Shown here piece after piece: positions 24,073 to 35,118 of a DNA stretch of 64,000 nucleotides. The notes beneath the pieces are model-generated. The model was not told the DNA's origin, did not search any database, and saw only the letters and a list, made by a program, of their open reading frames with translations. This stretch comes from Neckera pumila (Eukaryota > Streptophyta > Bryopsida > Hypnales > Neckeraceae): positions 27,776,339 to 27,840,338 of the forward strand of contig OZ018412.1 in NCBI GenBank assembly GCA_963969595.1, read 5' to 3'. Positions within the stretch are counted from its first letter, which is position 1, and every line of letters starts with the position of its first letter. Both the position numbers and the translations under genes were made by a program.

Positions 24073-25021
24073 CCCCTAAAGGACCAACATGCATTTTTTG
24101 GGCTACATAAATTTTTTTGGTAGATACGTGTGACTAGAGATTTTCATATTTTTGGCCCAAATTTTAATAGGAGGTGGAGACAAGAAATATCTTTCATATG
24201 CACCTAATTTCAAGACATTTGGAAATACAAGTCAAAAGTTATGGCCTAATATGTTACTTTTTTTTTTTTCTTTGTAACTGGGCAGTCCGGGCAAATCAGA
24301 AACAAATCACTTTTTTCAAAAACAAAAATTTGAAATTGGTTTTCTAGAGATTTGTATATATGGAGTATATACAAAAAAAGCTTTCAATCATTCCATTTTG
24401 ACCAATGAGTCAAAAGTTATGAGGATTTTTTGTTTGCAAGCAGTTATGGATTCTCTTCTTTAAAATAAACTTTGAAGTCCTTTACCTTAATCAATTTTCA
24501 ATATTTATTAAATAAAATAAAATAAAATGATGAATGTTGTTTATTACAACATTGCAGCCATTGGGATTGGCTTTCTTTCATTCCATAATTAAATTCTTAA
24601 CAATTTAGTATTTTGAATCATTCTCTACCACTATCTACATACTATTTTTTTCCTATATGTTGTAGAATTCCAAATGATGTGAAAATTTTCAAGCATGTGG
24701 CCAACTTATGTAGGAAAAAGAATCCAAAGAAGCACCACCAATTTGGACATTTTTTCATCAAAAAGTGAGGTTATGAAGTGCAGCTGCCCTGTTTTTTGCA
24801 GGGCCAAAAAAATGATTTTAATGAATTTGAATGCTTATATCTTGCAATCCACGCGGTGGAACATTTTGAAATTTTTTACCACACGTTCTCAAGTCAATAT
24901 ACTACAAGATCCTTCGGTTAGATGTGTCAAAAAAGTTCTTTTTTCAAAACTTTGGTACTTCTTCTAAAAATGACAGTTTTTGAGCATTTTCAATGAAAAT
25001 ATAGTCATGAAACTTTAGGGG
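24073..25021. mobile_element. TTAA-flanked family B element, subfamily alpha, copy 2
   Basis: 949 bp between TTAA 24069-24072 and 25022-25025. Ends are CCCCTAAAGGACC and CTTTAGGGG. The whole interior parallels 9902-10835 in the same orientation, including AAAGCTTTCAATCATTCCAT, GAGTCAAAAGTTATGAGG, CCAACTTATG and GCAGCTGCCC. Confidence 0.75.
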
Positions 25022-25381
25022 TTAAAATTCAATAAACGCAAATTATTGAAGACACTCTGATTGAGTTCAGTCCCTGTGGCATCGCCTGTTCATTAAATCT
25101 ATTTGGTCTTGCTTATCTGTCACTGACTCCAGCTTGGCTTGGACAGTCCTGCTCAGGGTGCTTTTATTTGTGCATTATCTGCAATGACAAGATCATTTCA
25201 TTTGTATCAAAATTGACGAAAATCGAAAATCAATCAAAGCTTACAAACTGACCTGAAAAATTGGAGTGGGTGATTTACAGAGCTGGATTGACCAGGGTTA
25301 TCATTTTAAGAAAAAAAGCGAAACAAAATATTTTGGCAAGAGGTTCCTTTGATTCCTACTAGCCGACAAAGTTGTTGAGCT

Positions 25382-25680
25382 AAGGTGGGTACAGTACACC
25401 CCAAAACCGCCACCTTTTGCTACTGCACCTAGTTACTATTATTAGCCTGGTCAAATTTTCACTGATTTTCTTGTGGGCAAGAGAAAGGAGGGGCCAACAC
25501 ACCAAAGAACATGACATTTGGATACTATATGCAAAAGTTACAAAGTGACAAAGCTTTTTTTGGATACAAGATGTTTTAAAATTGTTTCTTCAACATGCAT
25601 ACATATTGGTTTTAGAGATGTACATAAAGTAATTGATGATGGCAAGTTTTAGACAAGGTGCAATTTTGGATGTACACAAC
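25382..25680. mobile_element. Family D element, copy 3, inverted and uninterrupted
   Basis: The left end TAAGGTGGGTAC is followed by ACACCCCAAAACCGCC, matching the right terminus of copy 2 read in reverse. The interior is the reverse complement of 20540-20815. It shows the state of family D without the family B insertion. The right end is degraded. Confidence 0.6.
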
Positions 25681-25719
25681 TTTATACTACAAACTCTTGC
25701 ATTGGTATCACTTGTCTTT

Positions 25720-25877
25720 GGATGAAAATATCTATTTTTTGTCAGATTATCCTCTAATGCAGGTAGGAATGTGAATGTGGTCTATTGTATTAGGGTTTCT
25801 TCATTGCATCTTGTTTGTATGGTCTCTAAATGTCAAATTCCAACCTGCATTAGAGGTTAAAAAATGATTTTCATCCA
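25720..25877. repeat. Short inverted repeat (hairpin element)
   Basis: CCTCTAATGCAGGTAGGAAT at 25751 is mirrored by its reverse complement ending at 25855 (22 of 24 positions). Weaker pairing extends outward through GGATGAAAAT on the left and ATTTTCATCC on the right. The loop is about 58 bases. A tiny foldback, or a precursor-like hairpin. Confidence 0.65.
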
Positions 25878-27229
25878 CATTTTTTATGTTTCATCTCAAG
25901 GACATGGATGTAGTAAGCGTCTTCATCAATCTAATGAAGCAAGTTGCTTTCTGCATTGTCCAATGTAACTAAAGTAACAAAATCCCAAGGATCGACATAG
26001 AATTGTTAACCAACGTTAGAAGGGTTTTTTTTGCTTCTACAAGAAATAGGAGCCACCTATCATGGCAACTTCCCAACTAGTCAATGGCTTCCTTGCAACT
26101 TCCACTCATCCAATGAAACTAGCTTTACAATTTCCAAGCCATCCATTCACTCTCGATAGGTTACAACCAATTTTTTTTTTCTGGCAATATAGTGTCAGAT
26201 TTGAACAACTTGTCAGAGAATTTCACCACTGTGCCCACTACCCAACTCCCTCCTCATTTTCGCCTTTGTTGGGAGGGCACGCAGGGGTTCATTGTTGCTC
26301 TACACTGGGGAAAAACAAACTCTGGTTATAACTCAATTCCTTCCTAAGAATGTAGGAAAGCATTATCCCTTCTCCAAGGGGGAATGCGTCAGACTGGTTA
26401 ACAATGAGTTATGGACATGCCTTGCCGAAGCATCAAACAAGGTTATAAAAACCCTGAAGGAGGGAGTGAGGGACCCCCCTCTTTGGCATTGATCCCCTGC
26501 TTGCTCTGACAACCCACCTACATTATGGGTTCTTTCCCAATCCTGCAAAAATGTCAGACCAGCAGTCATTTCTATTTAGTAATACGAATTACTACTGTCG
26601 AGGTTTCTGCACCCCGGCCTCTCTGCAGCAAGCCCAGTTCCGCAGTTTCGCAGTACCAAGGGAGTCTTTCCCGCTTGGAACATTGCCTTGGACATGATCA
26701 ATACAATCCCATCTGCCAAATCCCACTATTTCCAGGTGCCTCTAATCTGGACGTATCTCTTCAACTTTTTTTCTTTTGCAGCAATTGCAGAACTAATGCA
26801 GATGCACAGGGAAGGAAGGGAAGGTCGGAAGGACTGAACTGGCAAAAAAGCTCCTTACTGTAGTAGTAGTTGCCATTCGGCTGTGCATGATGGATCGACG
26901 AGAATTGGCATGGGGGAAGGAATTTCCAGCTTTTTCTCCCGGCCGTGCCGCCGGATTTGAGATTTTTCCTCTCTTAGAAATTGTGGCTCATATACTGTAT
27001 AGTTGAAAGTGGAGGATGCTTGAACCGTTAGGGACATGATCCCCGTTTCACTGTGTTGTCAGACACTCCTGTTTCATCTCCAACAGCACACTTCGTAGGG
27101 CTTCATTTAGCGAGCTCGTGGAAGAAATCGCGACTTGGGAAGAAATGGCTATGGCCACGGATCTTGGAATGGCAATTGGTCGTCTAGCTACAGTCCCTAT
27201 AATAATTGTTTACAGCCTCCCACTTGGAC
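25878..27229. other. Intergenic DNA without recognised features
   Basis: Several open frames of about 60-110 codons on both strands overlap one another and show no family pattern. No gene is called. Confidence 0.4.
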
Positions 27230-27610
27230 TGATCTCCCAATGGAAGCACACTCCTGCGCATCATTGGTTTCCTTAGAATGTTTAAGACTAACTAACCTCC
27301 CACTGAAAGCCCACTCCTAAGTATTGGTTAAAAACGCTTAATACTAATCTCATAACGCTTACAGCTAATCTCCCAATGAAAGCCCACTCCTAAGTATTGG
27401 TAAAAACGCTTAAACTAATCTCATAAGGCTTAAAACGAACCTCCCAATGAAAGGATCCTCCTTAAATGACAGAGTACTCCTGCATTTTAGTTACAATGCT
27501 TCAAACTGAATTCCCCATGTAAGCAAACTCCTGCACACATTAGTTACAATGCTTCAAACTGATCTCCCCAACGAAAGCCCACTGCTACGTGTTAGTAACA
27601 ATGCTTGAAG
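27230..27610. repeat. Degenerate tandem array, unit ~50-65 bp
   Basis: The words CTCCCAATGAAAGCCCACTC, CCTAAGTATTGGT and AACGCTTAA or ACAATGCTTCAAACTGA return in the same order about six to seven times with indels. An old minisatellite about 1.6 kb upstream of the IQD coding region. Confidence 0.75.
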
Positions 27611-29191
27611 TTGGACGCCAAGACTATCCTCTGCCTTGCTTCCCTTCCCTTCCCTTCCCAGAGTAGAGGACACACACTCTCAGCTCCAGTGAAGCCACGA
27701 GCAATCTGGCAGCAGTCCATGCCCCCCCTTCCCACGTATTGCAACACATGGCTTCAAGCGGTACACAAAAGCCATGGTACTCACTACTCACACCAACACT
27801 GCAGCAGTAATTACGCTTACATAAGCCCTTCTCCACAAGCAGCTGCCAGTCCCGTAGCCCCACCTCCAGCAAGCCAGCCAGCCAGCCGGCCAGCCAGCCA
27901 GAAAGAAGCCTCCCACATCAGTCGCCAGTGCCGAATGTGTGTCCAGCGCCCGTTGTCAGACCCCTCCAGCTACTGTACAGTACCCGGCCCTCCCTCGTTT
28001 GGTAAATCAGGACTAGGAATGTCAGAAAAGTCCCCCTCCCACCTAGCTCACGTTGGACCTAGATCTCTGGAGCACATTCCTTGGGTTGCATTATGGAGTT
28101 GGTTGGGCGAGGAGATCGAATGAGAGGCCCCAACGGAAGGACGAAAGGATTCGGCTTTCAGTTGCGAGCGTGGTGGTACGAGGTCCACCTCGAGATCTGT
28201 TGCTAGCTTTGAGGGGAGGTGCATCACATCAAATCCGCAAGCTCGGGGGGAATCGGATAGGCCTAAAGGTGGTGGACATTATTGACAGACCCGGGCTGTC
28301 TGCGTAGATAGACAGCGTCTGGCCATGCAACGCGTACGAACTTAAACTTGCAGCGTCTCTGTCGCTGCGTTGATGCGGCCATGGCGCTGGTGCAGCAGAT
28401 TGGATAGCGACGCATGCAGGACTAGCTAGCTTAGGCGTTTCGTTGTTGAAGATTATGCATTTGGTGCTTTGGGTTTCCTGTTCACTGCAAGAAGCCCAAA
28501 CAGAAGACAGTGGTGGGCTTCGAACTAGTGTTTGTTAGTTAGGGGCCAGGCTCCATTGAAGGGATCGATTGTAGGAATGAAGATTCAGACATGGTTTTGG
28601 CAACGACTGGTTTCGACAAAGAGGGGATGGATTGCATGCGGGGATGATACAGTTTGTACCTGTGACATGGTGTCGTTCCTGTAGGTAGAGACTGGCAACG
28701 CCATAGCTGGCCTGCGACGAATATTGTGTGCTTGTTTGCGCTTTGGGGGAGCCAGAGTTATAGTTATGGCTATGGCTGGGGCTATGGCTATGGCGATTCC
28801 TACTGTGAAGCTTCATTTGGTCTGCAATTAGTGAAAACGACCAGGTGAATAGCTTGCAGGCGGCGATCGAAATGGCGATCGAAAAAGCTTGGTTAGTGCA
28901 CAAACCGATGTCTGCACAGTGACAGAGAGTTGTTGACGATGTGGGGATGCCGAAGGATGGCTAATTCGTCTACCACCAGATGGTCCCGATCATCATGTGG
29001 TTTGAGCAGTGCAATTGAGGAGGAGCGACACTCATGCGGTAATGAAATTGTCAGGGTAAGTGGCGAACACAGGGATGGCGTATAAATCTTGTAATTGGAA
29101 TCAAGCGCCTTGCGGTCAAGGCTATTGGGAAGGCTGACATGAGAGTCTCAAGGAAGTGAGGTTAGGGAGCGGGTTAGGGTTTCGTGTCATC
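27611..29191 (+). other. Upstream region and probable leader of the IQD gene
   Basis: Contains a (CCAG)n-like run at about 27864-27902 and a CTATGG-rich stretch at about 28760-28800. Long frames here are low-complexity (Pro/Ala/Ser or His/Ser rich) and are not called as genes. The last few hundred bases probably include the IQD 5' UTR. Confidence 0.4.
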
Positions 29192-31201
29192 ATGAAGAAG
29201 AAGACGACGTGGGCGGCTGCCGTGGTGAAGAAACAGCTGCAAACCTGCTGCAAACACCAGACGTTTTCTCTCGAAACCACAGAGCGCGACGACTGCACTT
29301 CCCAAGGCGGCGCCTTCAACTCCCCTTTGCGAGTACTCCACATCTCCTCGCCCATCCAAGAGACTCCCGACAACCCCGTCCTTCAACGACGCAAGTCCTT
29401 CAACGTCTTGCACGGACGCAGCCTGCTCACCACCCCGGAGCCGCTCACTCCGTTTCGCAAGTCGGTGGAATCCGCTATCCCGCTCTGCCGATCGTCGTCG
29501 ACGTTCAAGTCGCAGCGGCTGCAGAATGTCAAATCGTCCTCTCCGGAACTTCCCACGCCTGTCACGAAGCGCAAAGTGGTGTTGCACAAGTCGGGTCCTT
29601 TGCCGGTGTTGCAGCAGCTGCTGCGCGGCGGGCAGCAAGGGGCGCTCGTCTCGTCGCCGTTGCAAGTGAGGAAACAGCTCTCGGGGCCGCTGCTGGGAGG
29701 ACGGCCACCGTCGCCGAAACTATGCGCGGGGCCGTCGCCACAACCACGAATTCTGAAAGTGAAATTCTCGCCCACTCCAAAAGACGTTGTCAACAAGCTT
29801 TCGGCGCATTCGGCGCCTGTCGAAGCGAATCTGGCGATTACGCTTGTGAAAGTGAAGAAGCTCATCACTCCGAGAGATTCCCCAAGTTCGAAAACGGAAG
29901 GCTGTCCACCTCCTCCTCCTGCATCCTCGTCGTCACCGGAGTTTGCAGTGAGACGCTCGACCGAGACTGTCGATGAGCTTCTTGGTGAACAATGCGGGAA
30001 TTTGAATGTCAAAGAAGAGAATGGCAGAGAAGAGAGTGGCAAGAAGAGCATGGATTACGCGATTGCCGCGGCGGTGAAGATTCAGGCGGCGTATCGTGGT
30101 CATCAAGCACGAAGCAAGTTCGCGATTCTGCGAGAGAGCTCGACCCCAAGCGAAGAGTTGGAGGAGTTGGAGGAGTTGGAGGAGGAGGAGGACGAGGAGG
30201 TTTCTAGCGAGTTGTCGGTAGAGGAAGCGCCTTCGATCAGCACGCAGATGTCCCGTACCGACCCGCAGAAGCAGCGTCGGAATCCACCGCCGCCGCGCGT
30301 GAACAGAGGTTGGAACGGCAGCCTGCGTTCGGCGCAGGATCACCAGGCGCTTCTTCGGAGTCGGCAGGAGGCGGCTATGAAGCGCGAGCGCGCAATGGAG
30401 TACGCGCTTTCCAGACAGCGATGGCGAACTACAGGACCTGCTTCCAAAGGCTGGATCACCGACGATCGCGTCCCGGATAAGCCCGGGTGGGTGCGCAACT
30501 GGCTGGAGCGCGCCACGCGTATGAGCAATCAAAACTCGCAGAACCGCGTTTTTAACAACGAATTCGAGCCGCCCGTGAATCCTCCGCCCGAAAGCGAGAG
30601 CTTGTCCATGAAGAGCACGGTGGGCATGTGCACCACCGACATCGGCAGCGTGGAAGTGAACCTTGGGTGGCCTCTTTCGCTGCGCCAGCAACACGCCGCA
30701 GGGTTGTTGCAATCCGCCATCCCTGCGCCACCATCGCCACCATCGCCACCACTACCAGTGCACGATCCCTCCCCGCCCCCACCTCCCCGAAGATCAAATG
30801 CAGCAGACAAAATCAAAAAACACAAATTCGACGATCAATTCCAGCAGGAATTCAACGAGTTTTCGACCTCCAGTGACGTCGTCACGAGTGAAGAGTCTGT
30901 CCGTCCCGAAGTGGAGGAACGGAGGCACTACCGTGACCACAGTGACGACCGGGAGAGTGTGGGCAGCTGCGAAGGTCCTGTGCTTGCGACGAAATTGCTG
31001 TCGCCCGTCGTCGTGGCCACCAAACCACGGGTGCAACAACAACTGCACAAAGCCTCGAATTCAAACTCTTTAAAAGAAGCTGCCAAGCTGCGAGAGAAGA
31101 TGCAAGCGCTTCACCCGCAGTCGCAGGTGTCGGTAGCGCTTTCGGATGGCAATTCTGCGGATACCACGGCGGCATCTGTGCAGCGACCTACTTGGCGATG
31201 A
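29192..31201 (+). CDS. IQ-domain (IQD-type) calmodulin-binding protein
   Basis: IQD proteins bind calmodulin through IQ motifs and act as scaffolds on microtubules, at the plasma membrane or in the nucleus. This 669-aa protein starts MKKKTTWAAAVVKKQL, like the basic start of IQDs. It has an IQ motif at about residues 290-310 (AVKIQAAYRGHQARSKF), an acidic ELEELEELEEEEDEE run just after it, and the typical later block MKRERAMEYALSRQRW at about 396-411 followed by GWVRNWLERATR. A proline-rich stretch lies at about 511-532. The ATG at 29192 is the first in frame; the frame's earlier GTG is not used. Unusually, the IQ region is uninterrupted, whereas most IQD genes carry an intron there. Only one clear IQ motif is visible. 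The low-complexity acidic repeat is encoded by GAGTTGGAG units at about 30155-30180. Confidence 0.8.
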   Translation: MKKKTTWAAAVVKKQLQTCCKHQTFSLETTERDDCTSQGGAFNSPLRVLHISSPIQETPDNPVLQRRKSFNVLHGRSLLTTPEPLTPFRKSVESAIPLCRSSSTFKSQRLQNVKSSSPELPTPVTKRKVVLHKSGPLPVLQQLLRGGQQGALVSSPLQVRKQLSGPLLGGRPPSPKLCAGPSPQPRILKVKFSPTPKDVVNKLSAHSAPVEANLAITLVKVKKLITPRDSPSSKTEGCPPPPPASSSSPEFAVRRSTETVDELLGEQCGNLNVKEENGREESGKKSMDYAIAAAVKIQAAYRGHQARSKFAILRESSTPSEELEELEELEEEEDEEVSSELSVEEAPSISTQMSRTDPQKQRRNPPPPRVNRGWNGSLRSAQDHQALLRSRQEAAMKRERAMEYALSRQRWRTTGPASKGWITDDRVPDKPGWVRNWLERATRMSNQNSQNRVFNNEFEPPVNPPPESESLSMKSTVGMCTTDIGSVEVNLGWPLSLRQQHAAGLLQSAIPAPPSPPSPPLPVHDPSPPPPPRRSNAADKIKKHKFDDQFQQEFNEFSTSSDVVTSEESVRPEVEERRHYRDHSDDRESVGSCEGPVLATKLLSPVVVATKPRVQQQLHKASNSNSLKEAAKLREKMQALHPQSQVSVALSDGNSADTTAASVQRPTWR

Positions 31202-32094
31202 TCTCAATATCATCTCTGCCACGACATTGTTGCTGCTTCTGTGGAAGCTTTTGCGGCTTTGGTCGTTGGCGCCTATGCCTTGCCAATTGGTCAAGAACAC
31301 TATCATTAGCGTCTGGTTTGAATTGTTCGTGAATGTAGGTGTGCTTGTTTTCAGATCACTTGCAAGAGAAGGTGTCAACTTGATCGACAGCATTAGGGTT
31401 TCACATACGCCATGTTGGTCGAGCTTGAGTGTTCCTGTGAATTTATGCCCCTGTCAATGTGCTGCAGGCGATGCTATCCCGCAGCAGCTGGCTTTCGGAT
31501 AAACTGTTGTTGATCGATCTCTCTTGCCATGAATTAGCCAGTATTAGGTGCCATTTTTTAGGGTTTGGTTGCCTCTCCCAGTCAACCATTGACACTGATA
31601 GTTTCTTTTCTAGGATTTGTACATTAGAAACTATTCTTAGTAGCTACTGAAGCTGAAGATCATTTGTTCTGTGCGACATTTTTGGAACGTGACAATTACT
31701 GACCACCGTCAATTTCGTCTTCCCAGCACATGGTATACTCATGGTCGAGTGTAGTACTTTTCTTATTGATGATGATGATGTTGGTGCCCTCGGGTTGCAC
31801 TCGGTCGATGGTTTTGGAATGAGCACGACATGTTGCTCACACGATTGCACTTGCCTTCTCCTCCGTCGTTTCGTTTGCAGTGCTCGAAATTCTTTTTCCT
31901 CCTTTCATGTGTCGGAGCATCAAGATTACAACGTTTGATTTTCAAGCACTCTTTGTTTTTCAAGCCAATTCTACGAAGATGTCGATCGCATAGTTGCCTA
32001 GCAAACGTAGCCATCAAAGAACACGAGCGTAGGACGTGTCAACTGGAGTAGTCAGGGTTTTGCGACAACATTTAGGGTTTAAGGCGCATGTTCG
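31202..32094. other. 3' region of IQD and 5' region of the methyltransferase-like gene
   Basis: No gene is recognised. A telomere-like TTTAGGGTTT (32071-32080) lies 15 bases before the next ATG; such telo-boxes are common in plant leaders. Confidence 0.45.
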
Positions 32095-34429
32095 ATGGGC
32101 GCCGTAGTGAAGGACCCCCAGTTGCCATCCTTTTACGAGCTCTTGCATCGATTCTCCCTCTTTGATTCTTCCGCATCCTCTAGGTGCGATGTACAGGTCT
32201 CGCATTGATTTCCCTCTAGCGCTTCATTCCATTCCATTCCATTCCACTCCACCTGCGTTTTTTCGTTCTGCAGCTTCTCCAAACATGAGAGTGACGATTT
32301 TAGGGTTTGTGGGGTTGGCTAGATTGGAGCGAATGGCTCCGTGTTCTGCAACTGCCAGGGCTGTGTCGGATGGCGTGACTTTGTGGAAGGCCGGGACCCA
32401 TCTGACGCCCACGTCAAGTACGAAGTCTTCACTCGGGAGCACGTTGCCGGACTGGCATGCTACTTGCGGTATATTTGCCAATTTTGCCGCTTGTCCTGTT
32501 TTCTTGGCCTTGCTCCAGAGGTTGTTGCACTGGAGATTGCTTAATTTGAGTGCGTTTTCGAACTCATTTCTGTGGCAGGGCGAGGGCTGCTGAGTACAAC
32601 CTCTCCGTCATGGAGGTTCTTGAGGTATGTTAGTGCTTGAGGTTGTGACGCAACAACTAAGTCTCAGGCTTGAAAACTTGATTTAACGGGTGTCATTCCA
32701 ACTTCATTCTTAATCCCGTATCTCTTCGGCACAAGAAAAATGGAAGGTTTTTAGGGTTTAGGGTTTAAGGTGGCAAGCCTTTTTCATACAAACTTATTTT
32801 GTCGTCCGTTGGGCAGTTAAGAGTGCATAACTTCATGTTTTCTTCATCTTATTTCGAACCTTCATTAATTCTAAGCCCCGATTTCATACAAACCTTCATG
32901 TAGAGGTTTCAAGTCTCTTTTGAGAATTGCTGCTTCAATTATGCATTAGATTTTTGCTAGTTTGCTGAAAGTCTTATTTGGAAGATTTTGAAGAAGTCAC
33001 GCGTTCCCCTATCTATCATGATGGAAAAATCAATTGACTATTCCTAATGTCTGCTAGCTGGTATTTTCTTGGTGCAATATCCAGACGATGGACATGATTT
33101 TGTGCGTGGTGTGGTCAGGTGGGTGCAGGCAGTGGTCGACTTTCCCAAAATCTCAAGAGATCCCTGTCTCGTCTTTTTAATGAGAACCAGGTCAGATTTC
33201 ATTTATCGTTCGTTTTTTTGTCTTGTGCTTTGAAATTTGAGCTACTGTCGCGTTGTGATTTGTACTGTGCTATCCCAGGATTTAAAATCTTGTCATATCA
33301 AAGTAATCACAGTAGCAGCCATTTCTGCGACAACAAGAGAGTCTAGTTGTCACACATTATTCACTGTTGTCATACCCAATTCTCAAGGTGGCGACCGATT
33401 TGCAGGGTCCTGTAGTGAGGGTGATTGCAACAGACAGTGGGGCACGTGGTCTCAATGGACCCGCAGTGAAGGACGAGGACGCAATTCATGCAATAACTAG
33501 AAGAAAACCACATATTATCATCTCATCATGGATGGTGTGGCCATGACCCAGCTTCCTGTTCACTTCCTTACAACCTGGCCTGTACTGTACATGTTTCAAA
33601 GCTTTTTCTACCTTCTGTAACTTCTGGTTTCTGGTTTTCACGTTGAGCTAAAAGCATTACATTAATCGTATGGAGAGTAAGGAATGCGCAGTCATCATGA
33701 TTGTATCCTAATCCATTTCCTTGTTGTAATTGTTAGCCGAGAGGCATCGACTGGACAGCGCACATGAGGGCTGAACAATCTGTCTGCGAGTACATACTTA
33801 TTGGAGAAACAGTAAGTAACCCTTCTCGGCGATCTACTCACTCTCTCCAATATATAACTGCATTTTCAGCAAACTGTTGCAAAATTTCCGATATTTGTAA
33901 GAACTGATTATGCGTTTTAAAAGGTCAAGATAGGTGTCTTACTAACAGATTACAACCACCCCCTCTTGACAATCCTTTACAGGACAATGGAATATGCGGG
34001 TGTCCCTGGCAGACATGGGGCTCCTCTTCTACATGGGACTGCTGGAGTGATAGTGCTGACAGCGACTCAGATAACAGCAATCCACAATCAGAAGCGAATG
34101 CCCTTGATCACAGCAGTGAGGCCAGACTAGCTGCGTTTCAGAGAGAGCCCATGGAAAGAGTACCGATCCTTCCCTTAACTAATAATCAGCAGTCAGAGAT
34201 ACCTTCAGTTTCAAATAGCTGCGGCATGATTGATAGTAAAACCTCGGTTATGACTGAAGAAAATCAAGGATCGTGTAGCCGAAGGACAACTGTAGAGAAG
34301 CCGCAGTATGAAAGAGATGGATGGGAAAGAGTGGAACTAGACAGTCTCAGTAGAGTGCAGTTGTGCCGAACGGACGAGCGGTGGTCTACCAGTCGCCATT
34401 CTCATACCGTCTCTTTCCGAAAGAAATGA
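32095..34429 (+). CDS. SAM-dependent methyltransferase-like conserved protein, seven exons
   Basis: Exons: 32095-32196, 32359-32468, 32579-32624, 33119-33190, 33406-33534, 33737-33811, 33983-34429. All introns are GT-AG and in phase, giving 326 aa. The joined protein reads VKDPQLPSFYELLHRFSLFD at the start, then YEVFTREHVAGLACYLR, and VLEVGAGSGRL at about residues 84-94. The last is class I methyltransferase motif I, which binds S-adenosylmethionine. It continues with RVIATDSGARGL, IIISSWMPRGIDWT and EYILIGETDNGICG followed by WQTWG. I recognise this block order as a conserved eukaryotic family of uncharacterised methyltransferase-like proteins, but know no substrate. The Ser/Asp-rich tail of about 130 residues looks disordered. 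The exon 1 donor (32196) and the exon 5 start could shift: CAAG at 33388 would add six codons in frame. Intron 1 has an (ATTCC)n run at 32225-32252. Confidence 0.75.
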
Positions 34430-34891
34430 GATCACAGAATTCTAACTTGTTGGAGGAGGATGCCATAGCAGGATTCGGGGGTTTTAGGTTTTTTAGGTTT
34501 TAGGGTTTAGTGAGTGAGTGAATCTAGATAGTTTTGGAAACAGAGTGCGCTCTTGGTTTTGTTCTTGCAAGATTTGTATATAGAACATGGAGAGTAGTGG
34601 ATTTGGTTGACAGAAGTGAGTCTATGGAATTGGGGGTGGAGAGTGTCGCCTACAATATTTGTGTCACTGCTTAATTTTCATATTTGTATAAATTGGTTAT
34701 AGTAGTTCAGCCTACACTAATTCAGTTATTTTACAAATAGTGTGATTTTGGTAAATTAGTCACACATAAATAGATCAAATCATTGAACATCGAAAATTGT
34801 ATGAATAAATATTTGAGACCATTTCCTAATATTATTATTAAAGTTTCAATATTTTGTTGTGTTGGAAGTCGAAGGGGGGGTGGTTCTTTAA

Positions 34892-35114
34892 CCCATAAAT
34901 GACGCCACGGCCATTTTTTGGTTGATGAATGAGAGAGAATGCTTCTATATAGGACAAAAGTGAAACTATTCATCTTCAGAATTTTGTGTGGAAAGGAGAG
35001 ATTATGAAATAGTAGTTTGACCTCTAGTGAGTACTTTTGTTTTTTTTAAAGTAGATGATGTCATATTGTACCAAAAGGGATGATTTCTATGGTCACCAGC
35101 TTAGCGTTCAAGGA
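34892..35114. mobile_element. TTAA-flanked family A short element, copy 3
   Basis: 223 bp between TTAA 34888-34891 and TTAA 35115-35118. It begins CCCATAAATGACGCC and ends CACCAGCTTAGCGTTCAAGG. The right TTAA is also the left TTAA of the adjoining family B element, so the two are fused at one target site. It lies about 460 bp after the methyltransferase-like stop. Confidence 0.75.
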
Positions 35115-35118
35115 TTAA

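Noticed and set aside
27605..28123. 172-codon plus-strand ORF
   Set aside because: Pro/Ala/Ser low-complexity from CCAG repeats, no domain, sits in the upstream region of the IQD gene.
28535..28903. 122-codon minus-strand ORF
   Set aside because: Ser/His-rich from a CTATGG-type repeat; no homology pattern.
29174..31175. Several long ORFs overlapping the IQD gene in other frames
   Set aside because: Shadows of a GC-rich coding exon; only the called frame carries IQ and KRERAMEYAL-type motifs.
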